Shown one piece after another: positions 22,240 through 35,200 of a stretch of DNA of 64,000 bases (the first letter of the stretch is position 1; each line of letters opens with the position of its first letter). Source of the DNA: Ciona savignyi (lineage: Eukaryota > Chordata > Ascidiacea > Phlebobranchia > Cionidae); NCBI GenBank assembly GCA_000149265.1, contig CH003363.1, forward strand, positions 26,970-90,969. The letters are read 5' to 3'. The notes under the pieces are model-generated. The model worked only from the letters and a program-made list of their open reading frames with translations, searched no databases and had not been told where the DNA came from. The position numbers and the translations under genes were made by a program.

Positions 22240-23672
22240 TTGCGTATTTACCCAGACGGTATTCGGACATTGTTGTTACAGTGGGATCTACTGGAAGTCC
22301 GAAATGGGTTGTTATATCGCATGTGGTATCCTGATAATAATTTTGAAATGCCAAATCTTTTATTAGTAGCACCAGGAATAATCCGACAACACATCTTTCA
22401 ACATTTACACTCCTTTCGTACAGCAGGTCATCTAGGAATTACTCGAACAACTTATAGGATCCGTCGCAGATTTTACTGGCCAGGTTTAAAAGAGGATGTG
22501 CGGAGATGGTGCAAGTGGTGCATACCATGTGCGAGACGTAAGCCCCCATCACGGAAAGCATCGTTGGGCTCTGACACAACAAATGGCAAGCGCGCCAATG
22601 GAAAGGGTGGGTATTGATTTTATGGGCCCTCTGCCCCGAACTGATCAAGGTAACGAGTACATTTTGGTTGTTACCGATTATTTTACGAAGTGGACGGAAT
22701 GTTTTGCATTGCCGAACCAACGTGCTGTCACCACCGCGGAAGTCCTGGTAACTCAGTTCTTTTCTAGATTTGGTATTCCCAGATATCTTCATTCGGACCA
22801 GGGGAGGGATTTCGAATCGCACTTATTCCAGGAAATGTGTCGGGTATTGGAGATAACGAAAACTAGGAGTTCTCCATATAGACCCCAATCATCGGGGCAG
22901 GTAGAACGTTTCAACCGGACGCTGCAGATGATGTTGTCGGCATTCGTCAACGACAATCGAAATGACTGGGATGTGCATCTCCCATATTTGGGAATGGCGT
23001 ACAGATGTTCGGTACACGAATCAACCAAGTATACCCCAAATCGTTTAATGTTGGGAAGGGAGACCACTATGCCCATAGACTTAATGACGGGCAGTCCACC
23101 AAATTCGTAACGTTTTCATGTCACACAGAATATGTGGAATGGATGAAATCGGCAACAGAGAACGCCTTTAATACGACCTATAGTCATCTAAAGAAAGCAG
23201 CCGTGCGACAAAAACGCAACTACGACAAGAGCGTTCAATCTTGGTCCTTTAAAGCAAACGATTGGGTATGGTACTACTACCCACCAGCGGGGCGGAAGAA
23301 GTTGGGCCAAGGATGGACTGGACCGTATTTGGTAATCGACCTGTATCTCCGTGCCTTTACAAAATTCAAGCTTCACCGCATAGCAGACCAAAAATCATCC
23401 ATGTTGACAATTTGAGATTGTTAGAGGCTGAAACGATGCCAGCCAACTGGTTGCACGAACGCGACGAGTCTGCACAGGAACCAGTTGACGAACGCGACGA
23501 GTTTGCACCAGAACCCGTTAATAACGAACGCGATGAGGCTGCACCGGAACCGATTGACGAGACGATAGACCAAGAAATGATGTGGACAAATGAACTTGAT
23601 CAAATTCCAACAATTTCGGGGTTTGGAAGAAGGCGCAGGCGGCCGGCGTACCTTCACGATTTTGTATGTTAA
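22240..23672 (+). pseudogene. Integrase, in several frames
   Basis: HHCC zinc-binding region at about 22400-22550 (H…H of GHLGITRT, then CKWCIPCARRK) in one frame. Catalytic core in the next frame (22560-23105): GIDFMGPLP gives the first Asp, HSDQGRDFES the second, SGQVERFNRTL the Glu. The C-terminal part, in a third frame (about 23105-23360), has GWTGPYLVID, a GPY/F-like module. The final frame ends VDNLRLLEAE followed by three acidic ERDE-x-APEPV-like repeats and a basic end, stopping at 23672. At least three frame changes are needed, so it is inactive. Confidence 0.9.
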
Positions 23673-23707
23673 TATTAGTAATTGTTTTGGAAGGGAAGTT
23701 ATTTTTT

Positions 23708-23720
23708 GAGTTGGGGGATG
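23708..23720 (+). promoter_or_regulatory. Polypurine tract
   Basis: GAGTTGGGGGATG directly before the 3' LTR, the position used to prime plus-strand DNA synthesis. Confidence 0.6.
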
Positions 23721-23724
23721 TGTG

Positions 23725-23877
23725 TTTTGAACGCTCGCCGATTAAGTTAATGCTGTGTTTCGTTGATTACTTAATTGCCTGCTTTTCTGTATATTTGGTT
23801 GTACCTTTTTCGCTTTAAGTTAGTTACGAGTTGTGGAGTTGACGGTTGTTTGAATAAATTGTGCTGAAACGCTACAA
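23725..23877 (+). repeat. 3' LTR (153 bp)
   Basis: Same as the 5' LTR with no difference seen over 153 bases. Preceded by TGTG, so the full LTR may be 157 bp. Confidence 0.93.
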
Positions 23878-24508
23878 GACACATTTTATTTTTTTAATTA
23901 ATGAATAAGCATTTGTTTATATGTAAACAAACTAATGCAATTTTTAAAGTAAATGTTTTTATCAATGAACGTATAATGCTTTGCAGGCATAAATCTACTT
24001 TTGATGGTGCGGTCTGAAATAATTATATATTTGACAAAACCATTTGTTTTACCTTTAAATTTCTTGTAGCTAATTTTGTTGAATATTTATAAAAAAATAG
24101 AATACTTATGGTGAAATAAGGCGTAATACCAGCAATCGTCAGATTACCCCTTTAACCACAGTCGGGTTATGGGAGTTTTAGGCAACATATGTGAAGTGCC
24201 CAACCCAAGGACACAACCAACTAACTACCTGTAGGTTTCTACCCCACCACCTTTTAGCTGATGGTCTGATGTAATATGAATGAGACCACAATTCCGACAA
24301 ACATAAAATAATCAAGGAACAACAAGTTGATACTTTATAACAACTGCTTGTACTTAAGGAACAACAATAGATAGATGAAAAAGCAACTCAATACAGCATA
24401 TATATATATACAATACATTTTTCAGATATCCGATCATACATATTCAATAATGAAACTTCTTACAGAAAATGCAGGTGTTGTGTTAGATATTGGAAAGAAG
24501 TGAAATGT
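23878..24508. other. Intergenic between retrotransposon and DNAJB13
   Basis: AT-rich. Contains a diverged minus-strand SINE family A copy at about 24118-24275 (CAATCGTCAGATTACCCC … GGACACAACCAACTA) and an (AT)n run near 24397-24412. No gene seen. Confidence 0.6.
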
Positions 24509-25450
24509 TTATATGAGCAGAGCTTGTCTGATTAATTGTTTCTTTTCAGGGGTAAGCTGTTCAGGAAATTGGATATCGAATTCAATGACAAGATCGCCTT
24601 TGATGGTTGGGTCCTTTGAAAGGGGCATCCCCTCCCCAGGAATCTTCTTTGTGTACTTTGGGTGGACGATATCGTTGACGGGAACGTTTAGCAGCCTCCC
24701 ATCTAGTGTTGGGACCTCTATGCTGCAACCAATGAGCGATTTACCGAGGGGAATCTTTGCGATGAAGACCAGATTGTTCCCGCTCCGAGAGAACAATGGG
24801 TGTTGTTTGTCTCGGACAATAAACACGATGTCGGCTGGTGTGTTGTTCGGCCCCTGGTCTCCCTCTTGTGGAAATGTGACTTTGGTTCCCGCTTTCCAAC
24901 CCGGCTTCACGTGGATCGTGAGGATTTTGTCTCGTATGCTTGAAGTGTGGCCGTCGTCATTCATCACTCGTCGGGAGATCTTCATCTTTTTGGTGCATCC
25001 GTGGAACAGCTCCTCCAGAGAGAGGTAGAGGTCTCGTTCAATGGGCGGGTCCTGCTTCTTTCTTCCTCTGCCCCTTATCCCGCCAAACCCTGTCATGAAA
25101 TCACCATTTGTGTCAAAGAAATCAGCAAAGGGGTTCGATCCGCCAAAAAAATCTCGGAAGACCTTTTCAGGGTCACCATGGAAAGTGTACCCAGATGTAA
25201 AACCACTCCCGTCCGCTGAGGGAATTCCCCCCTTTAACCCTTCTTCTCCAAATTGGTCATAAGTCGCTCGTTTTTGGGGGTCACTGAGCACATCATAAGC
25301 TTCTGTTATCTGTCGAAATTTATCGGTTGCACCTGGTTCCTTGTTTTTATCTGGGTGAAATTTCAAGGCCAATTTTCGAAAAGCTTTCTTAATTTCAGCA
25401 TCAGTGGCATTTCTTGTTAATCCAAGTATTGCATAATAATCAACACCCAT
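24509..25450 (-). CDS. DNAJB13: DnaJ homolog subfamily B member 13 (sperm/cilia chaperone)
   Basis: A 313-aa type II (class B) J-protein in one coding exon. J domain at residues 1-70 with intact HPD at 32-34, G/F-rich stretch at about 75-130, then two CTD beta domains ([45 protein letters not shown]). Within the family it is closest to DNAJB13: the segments [43 protein letters not shown] and IRQALL at the very C-terminus match that subfamily, and the length equals vertebrate DNAJB13 (about 316). In vertebrates and algae (RSP16) this protein sits in the axonemal radial spoke and is needed for motile cilia and sperm tails. As I recall, human DNAJB13 has HPL instead of HPD; here HPD is kept. The start is chosen because [10 protein letters not shown] is the standard J-domain start. 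A splice acceptor lies 20 bases upstream. Confidence 0.92.
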   Translation of the reverse strand: MGVDYYAILGLTRNATDAEIKKAFRKLALKFHPDKNKEPGATDKFRQITEAYDVLSDPQKRATYDQFGEEGLKGGIPSADGSGFTSGYTFHGDPEKVFRDFFGGSNPFADFFDTNGDFMTGFGGIRGRGRKKQDPPIERDLYLSLEELFHGCTKKMKISRRVMNDDGHTSSIRDKILTIHVKPGWKAGTKVTFPQEGDQGPNNTPADIVFIVRDKQHPLFSRSGNNLVFIAKIPLGKSLIGCSIEVPTLDGRLLNVPVNDIVHPKYTKKIPGEGMPLSKDPTIKGDLVIEFDIQFPEQLTPEKKQLIRQALLI

Positions 25451-25470
25451 GATTCTAATCCTTAGCAGAT

Positions 25471-25486
25471 CTGCAAAAAAAAAAGT
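25471..25486 (-). other. Splice acceptor just upstream of DNAJB13
   Basis: On the minus strand a T10-GCAG tract ends 20 bases before the ATG, with no upstream coding exon visible. It fits a spliced-leader trans-splice acceptor or a 5'UTR intron. Confidence 0.55.
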
Positions 25487-26760
25487 TTTTTTTTTAATTT
25501 TGCCTTTAACACTTTATCGAAGGGTGCGACTCAACAATTTGTTGTTTAGTGTGATAATTTCGAACTTAGTCTACTGATAAAAGACTAACACTAATTTTGC
25601 TTTACCTTTTTAATTTGAATGTTATTAAATATATTATAATTTTTAGGTTTGGCAGCCGCATCGGACTATATAAATATATGTGCTAAATAATTTTATTCAC
25701 ATGCTTTAACAGCTGTAATTTTTCCTTGTTTCTTAGCTACAATTAAAATCGTTCTATTTTAGTTTTATTCTAAATTAGTTGAAAAGTCTCCTTTTGTACA
25801 TAGCAAACTTCATACACTAAGTGGTAGGTAAGAGGACCCTTCTTTAAATCTCAAATTCTCTTAAATAATTCTAGCCTTAAATTCTTCAATTCTAACCATT
25901 GTCGTTATAAAGCCTACGTTATACAATTAATATTTAAACACATGAACATACCAAAACCATCTAAAACATAAGACATGAGCAGAACACAAACTATGACTGA
26001 CCAAAACAAACGGACTCGATTTAAAGTTTTTCGAGGTTGCTTGGCGACGTTTCTCGAAGTCATAGAAACAATGTAAATGATTATACCAATTTTATGTTTT
26101 TGTTCATAGAAATGTTTTTTTTATTTATATTACTTTTTTATTAAGGTTTGTTAAATGTGCTTGTTATAATATTTTTGCACAATTATTTTATATACAAGGT
26201 TTAGGGTGGTCGTTTTAGCTCAATGGACAAAAGCGTGGGTGGTCTGCGCCGACCAAAATGTTGTACGATCTTAACCAGGCGCTAAATCGATCGCTGTGTT
26301 CTTGGACAAACATTTTTTAAATTATACACAACTTACCGCAAAAGCTTCGATATCCAGACGGTAAACGCGAAATGGCCTGACGATTGCCCATGTGTTAACG
26401 CTCTTTGCGTTTTCCTATTTACGGGAATAATCATGAATATCCTATCCTAAAACTACCGAAAGATATTGTAAAAAGTCCCTGATAAGAGAACTGCACGCAG
26501 TGGAAACCCATGCCTTCAGTATTGTATCTACATTGTACGAAAAATACTCTAAATTCTGCAAAAAAAGCTTTTTTTAGACCCCTAACTTGCGTTTTACGCA
26601 CAATTTCGCTTTTTTACTATGGGCGCCCCTATATATGTGAAAGTATATTTATTTACCTGTACGCTTGAGTAACCGCAAGAGTTCCCGCGTAATTTTTGTT
26701 TTGTTATTATCAAGTTGCGGTGTTTAATACGATAGTGAATTTTACTTACGAAATTAAATC
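25487..26760. other. Intergenic between divergent DNAJB13 and POT1
   Basis: Holds the promoters of both genes, but no defined element was identified. Contains a SINE family A-like 3' fragment at about 26295-26455 (GCCTGACGATTGCCCATGTGTTAAC … GAATATCCTATCC), preceded by a tRNA-like stretch at 26212 (TTTTAGCTCAATGG). Confidence 0.55.
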
Positions 26761-29700
26761 ATGACAACTAAAAAACCGCCCAATTATAACTACTTGACAC
26801 TTGAACAAATAAAAGAAAATTGGGACCTGATCAACCAGTCGAATGTCTACGGTGTTGTTGTTGATTTCATGCAAACTCGAAAATCGAAAGGCCAAGGTAA
26901 CAAAGCATTCTGTAACATATTTACTGTAATGCATGTATTGTAAACTAGTTCGTTGTATGGCCTGACGAACGGTTGTTTCAGTATGCAAAATGGTTTTATT
27001 TTTAAAATGTTTATTGACCGATTCTGATAAATCCATTTCTATTAAGTTTTGTTTATCAACCTGTTATTCCCAGATTATTTCTGCATACTACGAATAATAG
27101 ACGAGACCCACCATGAAGGTGAGGGGGTTAAAGTCATGCTTTTCTCACCCAATGCTGATTTACTGCCAGAGGTACAAATTTTTGTTTCTTAAGTTCACCA
27201 ACATCTGTAAACTGTTTAAAAAAATCTCATTGGCAACATTTTCGGTCATTATAAAAACATTTTCTACAAACCCGATTTTTCAAAATGTTTTTTTTACTTT
27301 TATACTATTTTTATTTTTTTAGCGGAAGTGTCCTCAGTTGACCATGTCTGTCTGCATAACACTGGTGCTTCTGTCCTGCTATTTTCCATTTGTAAATACT
27401 GATTTTTTATTTGTAAATCAAGAATTCATTTTCCTACTGTTCCAGTCTTTAATTTCCCTGCATGTTTATTCACAGAATGTAGTTAAAAGGCATGACCATA
27501 TGTTATATGTGAATCAAGTCTGCTAAACTACTATTGTTTATGTATCATTGGTGATATTATACCGACATGTGGGGTGATAACACATGTTTAAACAATTTTA
27601 GTTCCAGTTTTTATTGTGCCCACTTTACTATGTGTACCCCTGTGCCCACTCAACTACGTCTGCCCACTGTACAACTTGTACCGCCTGTGCCCAATGAACT
27701 ATGTGTGGCCACTGTACTACATGTGCATACTGCACTCTTTGTACCACCTGTGTCTACTGTACTACCGGTACTTGTACCATCTGTGCCCACTGTTTGATTC
27801 TATATAAGCTGCCTATTAAAGTTTAAGTGTTGTTTTGACCTATCCAATTTCCTCAGGTTGATCATTGGGACATTATTCGTTTGCATCGGTTGAAACCTTC
27901 ATTCTATAACACAAACTTGGCACTGGTCAGTCAAAAGGGATGGGCCTGGGTGGTGTGGCCGAAATCGGTGGGTTTTTCTTGTTTGTTGCTAATTATGTAT
28001 GTACATTACATGAGTTGTGGTGGGTCCATGGTGATTACCCAAGACTGAGAATGTAGAGGTTTCTGCTCACAAGGCTAGGGTGTTATCATGGATCTATTAG
28101 AAAGCTGACAAGTCTGTCAGTGAAATAACTGACATGATTCTTGTACAATCTTGATGAATGATCATCATTGTCTTACATTCTTATCTAATTTTTGTGGATT
28201 TGAATGCTGCTCTTAATAAACTGCATGTCTATGGTTGGTGTATAAACTTTATGTCAAAGCTTTTCAAAGTGATTTTTCTTAAATTTTAAAATGTCTTCTT
28301 CAGGGGCCAGTCGACAACGGGAAATCGGTGTCGCGAGAATACACCGTCCTGGATAAAGATAAACAAAGAGTAAACGACTTGCGGAAATGGATTACGCACT
28401 ACAACCCAGCAGCAACATCACATGACATTTACATCGAAAATATTACGATGGACAGTTACTTCAATATAATGTGTCAGGTGATTGGGTTTTCATTTTCCTT
28501 CTGTTATTACTTTGATTGTCTTAAATTGTTTATGCCCCTTTTGTAGTTGGGTGAGTGGATTGTAGATACTTTAACTCACGGATAGACAACTTCTCTGATC
28601 GGCGGGCCAAATTTGGAAAAATAAAGTCCTTGGTGGGCCGGATTATTGCATAAATAGTATTCGATATCTTAATTACAGGGTATGGTTAGATTAAGTCTGC
28701 AAGCCGGTTAAAATCCCTTCGTGGGCCGGACCCGATCCGCGGGCCACCAATTGTTCCTTTTGTCAAGGCACTTTATGGATGTTGTCAGCAATTTGGTTGC
28801 CTCCAATTTTGATGTTTATTTCAACATTTTCTGTTCGTCATTCACATTATTAGTACAATAACTATGTGAAATCACCATACCAGGTGATTGGAGTTGCTAA
28901 AATCCGTGAAAACCTTACGATCCTCCAAGTTTGGGACAAAACCACCCCGCCGTCAAAACTTTCCAAAGTACATTGTGAGGTTAGTAGCATTTTATTTATA
29001 CTGTCCATACAGTAAAGATAGTCACAAGAACATTTAATCTGTCAATGTTGACTCCAATTGTGGACTATATATTATAGAATATACCATTATATTAAACACA
29101 ATGTAATAAGTTTTTATAATGCATTTCTGTAAATGGCGCAATACATAGGAAGTCATAATAGAGAGCTATACATAACTACGTAAAATTTTGCTTGCTGACA
29201 CTGACTGAATAATCACCGGCCTGACCGACCACTTTCCAACCCTTCCCAGGATGTGGAGATGGTGTTCATGCCTCACGCTGAGCTATTATCCCACCTCTGT
29301 GTGGATATCATGGTGTATGACAACCACGTGGCTACTGTCAACAAGCTTAACATCAAGCCAGGTATGCGGGCTGCGATTGTACAAGTTGCCAAGATTAGTG
29401 CATTGTCTTATCAGAAAATATGAATGTTAATATTATCATTTCATTTTAAACTGTTATCCTCGTGGTATAAAGATTATAAAATGTAAACTACAAGTACCGC
29501 CATATAACAACTTCTATTAATTGTGTGAACAGGTTCATTTATCGGAATAACAAACATACACGCAAGTGAGAAAGCGACTGCCCCACTACATATGGAGTTA
29601 TACCTTCACGGAGGTGTCATGAATAAAAGAGGAATCTCACTCTTGAATGATGAAGAAGAGGCACAACTTAAAGAGTAAGTTTTGACATGGTTGGGAACTT

Positions 29701-32255
29701 AATATTATAAGCACAAAATTTTTTTTCGCCAAAGGCGTGAAAGTTAATCATTTGGTAAAAAAATCATTTTAGTATGTTTATAATATTCATTTGTCAGTTT
29801 TTTTTCATCAAACAATAGTCAAGGGTGAATTTTCTTTCTGAAATCATTATTATTAAATCAGTCAGAACTATTAAATCAGTCTAAAACTTTAGGATGTTGT
29901 AGCTAACATTACCTAGATAACTTCACCTTTATGAAAGTACTTTGTATCCATGTAATTCATGATTTTTTACTTTTTTCCCTTGCTGTTACTGTTTATTAAA
30001 GAATTTTCTGCTTTTAATTTTAAATTACATATTGATCCAGCTATTAATCAACTTCTGTTTGCTAATTTCAGGACTTTGGATTCAGCGCTTGGCCAAATTT
30101 ACCAAGACAGCATTGTACCTATCAAAGGTTTGAAATTTAAATCATTGCTTACCTTTAATTTGGCATTTCCACTATTCTGAATCTGAGCAGTGATTAAGGT
30201 AGCCCTTTTGTATAATGGCCAATGTGGGTATCGTTCACTTAAATTTTAATAATTTTAAATATATTAAGACATAGTTAAAACCCAAAGAGTTTACGTTATT
30301 GTTTAATATACCCAAGGCAAGTTTATTGAACTATGAACCCCCAAATATACAGTGCACATAAAAATCACAATATTAATTTGGTACTTTAAACATATATAGG
30401 TAATGTTATACACATTTGCCTAAGTTTTTTTTTTCTGTTTAGGCCACATAAATCAGAATTATATTTGAGTTTAATTTGCACCCACCCATATATTCACCCT
30501 TACGTTAATATGGCCCAAAGCCTTATTCCTGAAATAAGACTTATTATTTAACAATAAGGCATAGCAGAGAGTGTTGTAGCCGTTTTTCAAATACTATTGA
30601 TATTGAATACTATTCATGTAATAATAATCCGGCCCACCAAAAACCTCATTTTCCACCATCTGACCTGCCGACTAGAGAAGTTGCCCACCCCTGTTCTAAA
30701 GCGTATCTTGTGAGGTTCCAAACTGAATATTTCGAACCAAACTTCCCAGATTCCAGTGAAATGACTCAACAATCGACAACAGCTGATGACGACACAGATT
30801 CGAATGTCTCGACTGTGGATACGAGTCCAATCCCATCAACTTCCGGACAAATTGAAATGTTAACCCCAAGGAAAACTCAGCATAAGGTTTGTTTTTCACA
30901 CCAACATTGTTACACACACACATATATATACTGTCAGACAGCTTAGCTCCTATAAGTGTGTAGATTATTTTCAACGATTTAGATTAACATGGATATTTGT
31001 TACCGGCTCAAATTTTGCTGCTTGTTTTCCGGCATTGTTTAGTTTACAATTCACTCTGATTTATAATTCCTTTGGAAAAACTTACATCGTTACTTGTAAA
31101 TGCCATTGCATAAATGTTACTGTTGTTTATACAATGCGCTTATATTATTATTATGTAGCCTTCTATCGTAGGGATCGGGTAAAGAGGGGTCATTTGATCA
31201 GCATGCGGAGGGTGCCCGAAACAAAGGAGCTGCTTCCCAAAATGTGCCAACAAGTTCCATGTACAACACTGTTCAAAGTGGTTCACCACCAAATGACGAA
31301 AGCCCATCAAAATCGAATGTTAGATCAAGAAAGAAGGTTAGGCAAGAGCACAGCATGCGAACGCGTCTGCGCAACTCTAAAACCATCACGCAGCAAGAAT
31401 CTAACCCACAAGACGCCACCTCAAACAGTAAACATTCGAAAAAGGTGGGAAGTTCGCAAAACATTTTCAAAAAACCAGCTGCTCCTAAAAGAAGGAGTTC
31501 AGACGCTAACACTGGTGCCTCTCAAAGCAAGAAACCGAACGACACATCATCATCTACTTGCGATCCTTCAAGTGAACCTTTGCTGAGGTGCCAGCAGGAT
31601 TCTGCCACAGGTGTTGTTTGAATTTATTTCATTCCATATTATGCTGTGTTAGTTCCATTAACTTTCTCTTGTCTTAATTTTAAGCTAGCTTCTCTTTTGC
31701 GTACTTTGGAAAGGGCAGGGCATTTAGTGCATATTGCCTGAACCCGGAAGTTTAATGGTTTCAACTAAAATATTAGCAATATATGCTTCCTATCCATCCT
31801 GCAATAGCTCTGGTAACCTGACTGTTGGCATAGAGTAATCCGATAACCTTAGTAAAATATACTAAATAAAAGATTATGTTAATCTTAAACTATTTTTATC
31901 AATTTAAGCATAATCCAGTTTACATGCTAAGGAATGACATTTCACCACTAACTTCTCACCCATGCAGTAATAACTGGAGACGAGCCCCCTATATTAATCA
32001 CCCCAATCCACGATGTCTTATCTTCGAGGGTTAACACGGGGAAGTTTAAACTTTATCGAGTCCGTGGCAAAGTGAAGAAAATCCACAAGTTAAGTTCGTT
32101 GGCGTGTCATCTTTGTCCCATACATAACATGAGGTGAGTCAAGTGAGTGTTGGGGTCTGAATATAACATTGTTTGTAATGACAATACTATTATATATATA
32201 TATATTAAAAAATTGGAAGGAGTTGTCACGAAGAGCCGTCCCTTGATTATTATCA

Positions 32256-32290
<35 letters not shown>

Positions 32291-35200
32291 TTAGCACTCC
32301 TCCAAGCTGTACATATATATATATATAGAGAGAGAACAATTTTTTTTAATACAAAGGGAACAAAGCATTTTTTATTGACAATGCCAATGGACAAACATAT
32401 TAAAAGTAATAAAATAAAAGTTATGTAGTTTTCGTTTTTTTTTAATTTTTAATATGAGTAAAATCCTTAAAAACCTGATTTTAGAATTTTCTGTTCTTTT
32501 TCATTAGTATAATTTGGGCAAGTGTGTTACTTTGCAGCTAAATTGGTTTTTGGGTTAAAACTATTCGGCTAAGTCCTTGGACACAGTAATTAACAGACAT
32601 CATATAACCCAAGTGGCCTAATGGGTAGTTCGTAAACATTTGCAATCTCTCGAAGTATGCAAAAAGCTGCAATATCTCCAGTAACCATACGGTGAGCTCT
32701 GAGTAATTTGAAAATCACTTGTGTGATAATGCGCTTAAATTTCCTATTCGCAGGGATAAAGCATGAATGTCCTTTTTATATATCTCAGCATTTCTTTTGT
32801 GATTTCAGATTTTACGGTCCATTTGACGGAAGTGAGTTGAAGCTATCGAAGAAACAAGTCAAGTATTTATACACATGGTGGCGAGAGAGGGGTGTGACGG
32901 AATCGCAGGATGATGACATCATAATCGATCCTTCGTCACAATGGGAACTTCCAGAAGGACCATCGACGTTAGTTTGAGTTTTGTAAGATCGATTTGGTGT
33001 CGCTATTGGCTAGGGTGCTTAAGTTTATCCCTAAATTACTAAAAAAGGACGGTCCTGTGGCCGAATAGTTAACGCGACCAATACATATACTGACACCCAT
33101 ACAAAAACAATCCCAGTGACGAGCCCATATTGAATTTAAAACTTAACTTATTTAAAATATTTACTTTATGCCCACTATCGGGTTAACGGAGCTAATAAAT
33201 CGAATACCTTAATAGTTAAGATTCTTATCAATGTAATAAGCATAATACACAATGCCACAAATTTCTAATAGAAACCTTAGCATATCGTCGTACCATCACC
33301 CACACGATGACAGCAAATGGGAGAGTTTGACACTTGGCCGATATGTTATTCGGAAGCGGAAATCTGGAGATACAAGGTTCACCATTCTTTATGTGAGTGC
33401 TTGGGGTGGTGTATTATTGTTTTTTTTAATATAAATGGGAAAATGCAAGTAGCGAATCACACGGATAATCGATAAATAACTGTATACTCACCGTAAGGTT
33501 ACTTAAGCCATTTCAGTTTGATGTAACATTTAATTGAAACATAATGGGTACTCTAGTAGGTTCGAAACTGGTCTCTAGATAGTCGGTTGTGTCCCTAGCT
33601 AGGGCTCATAGCAAACATTGCCTGAACCCTCTGGATTGATGGGTTCTAAACTTCTAAATAATTAAAAGAAAGTCTGAATCATACACAGCACATTGCAATA
33701 GCTTCTGTGACCTAACTTGGATGCGAGATAATATGATGTTTGCCCATGTTTTAACACCCTTTGCGTTTTCCTATCACTTTAAGATAGCAACCACTTGGTT
33801 TATCCTTTGTCAAGACATTTATAATGAGTTGAACAAGAAAGGTAAAATGTCTCAATTATACACAACATGCTGCAATAGCTCTGGTAACTTGACTGTGGGT
33901 AAAAGTTAACGGACGACTGCCTGTGTGTTTTTTCATTAACAAGGATAAAACATTTATCTTACTCAAGTCCCACATGATTCACACAAGACATCATCCCCTG
34001 TACAGGTTTCTGATGAAAAACTCCACTCCAAATCCCTGACTGGGAATTATGACCGAATAGTTCACATCCTTCCCCAACAAAAGGTTACTTCAAGCTCACG
34101 ACCTCCAATAGTGTGCCAAGATGGTGTGTTTTATTACAGGTTTGTGACATAGTAAGTCATAGCCTTTTCCAGCCTTGTTATGCAAATTTGTAGGACATGG
34201 TAATGTTGTATGGATGCTACAAATTGTTTTGGGTAGGTCAATCTTTGCCGAAACTGTTAAAACGTGTTATGTGTGCTTGAGCTGGCCACGTGGTTTTAGT
34301 TTTAACCTACTTGCTTTAAAATGTCGAAATCCTCAGAATAATTTAGAAATTAATTGGTTTTTATGTAATTTTAATATTTAGATCATTAGTTTAATGTCGA
34401 ATACCATGTGGATAGAGTGGAATACGAGTGTTTATCACTGTGGATGGAAAAAATGGACCTGTGCCCACACACGGGATACTAAAGCTATTGCAGTGTGTTG
34501 TTGAATATGATTAAAGAGGCACTACAATTTTGTTTAATGTTTTAAACGACTGTTTTTGTTTAATGTTTAAATTTAGTCACATAAATGTTTTGTCTAATGT
34601 TTAGATTTAGTCACCGTTTAATAAAAGCCTTGCTTTAGGAGTAGGACACAACCGACTAGCTTTCGGCTGGATTCGACCCCCATACCTTTGGTTAGAGGAC
34701 CCCCCCACCCTACTCATGAGCATAATGTTTTATTCTGGGTAATACCCTTAAGGCCTTAACCCATCGTACAGTTCACCCAGTTGCCTTGGCAAGCCCCAGC
34801 TGCCAAATTTACAACGAGAAGCATCCACATTCCATGCAGCCCGCCCGATAGAAGCAACCCATCTACAAATGATGCCCATTGTCTTCCATTTTGACGTCAC
34901 AATAGCAGATTCAAGTGGCGCCATCACCGCCACCTTGTGGGGAAAACAAGCGGTAATTTTGCTAAGTCAGCAATTTTTAAAACAATTTCTTGTATTTTCG
35001 CTTAAAAGCCGTAAAATGTGTAAAAATGAATGGGAAAACGCAGAGGGGGCGTTATAACACGTACAACAGTAACGTGCTGTTAGCCGCAGCTATTCCATTA
35101 AGTTAATTACGATGAAATCGTTGCTACAGTTTTTTTAACTGGGTTTAAGCAACGTTTGTCGTCGTTCGGCTGGAGGTCCCGGCGTAATAAGAATATGCAT

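Larger units (their letters stand above)
14016..23877 (+). mobile_element. Ty3/gypsy-type LTR retrotransposon, interrupted by nested DNA transposons
   Basis: Element about 9.86 kb long, of which about 5.07 kb (16129-21198) is a nested insertion, so the original was about 4.8 kb. Order on the plus strand: LTR, primer-binding site, gag, zinc knuckle, protease, reverse transcriptase, RNase H, integrase, polypurine tract, LTR. Integrase after RNase H and a GPY/F-like integrase C-terminus place it in the Ty3/gypsy group. The ORFs are broken by frame changes and one in-frame stop, so this copy cannot make intact proteins. I see no clear target-site duplication: sequence before 14016 (…TTCCCTGCA) does not match that after 23877 (GACAC…). 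It lies about 120 bp from the 5S rRNA gene. Confidence 0.93.

Noticed and set aside
26212-26290. Possible tRNA gene (TTTTAGCTCAATGG start)
   Set aside because: Only a box-A-like word is present. No cloverleaf or B-box can be built, and SINE tail sequence follows, so it is more likely a SINE head.
27567-27807. Val/Pro/Cys-rich plus-strand frames in POT1 intron 2
   Set aside because: They are produced by a degenerate minisatellite. The POT1 exons on both sides join in frame without them.
32147-32428. Reading frames over the TA microsatellites on both strands
   Set aside because: They consist of YIYIYI-type translations of (TA)n inside a POT1 intron.
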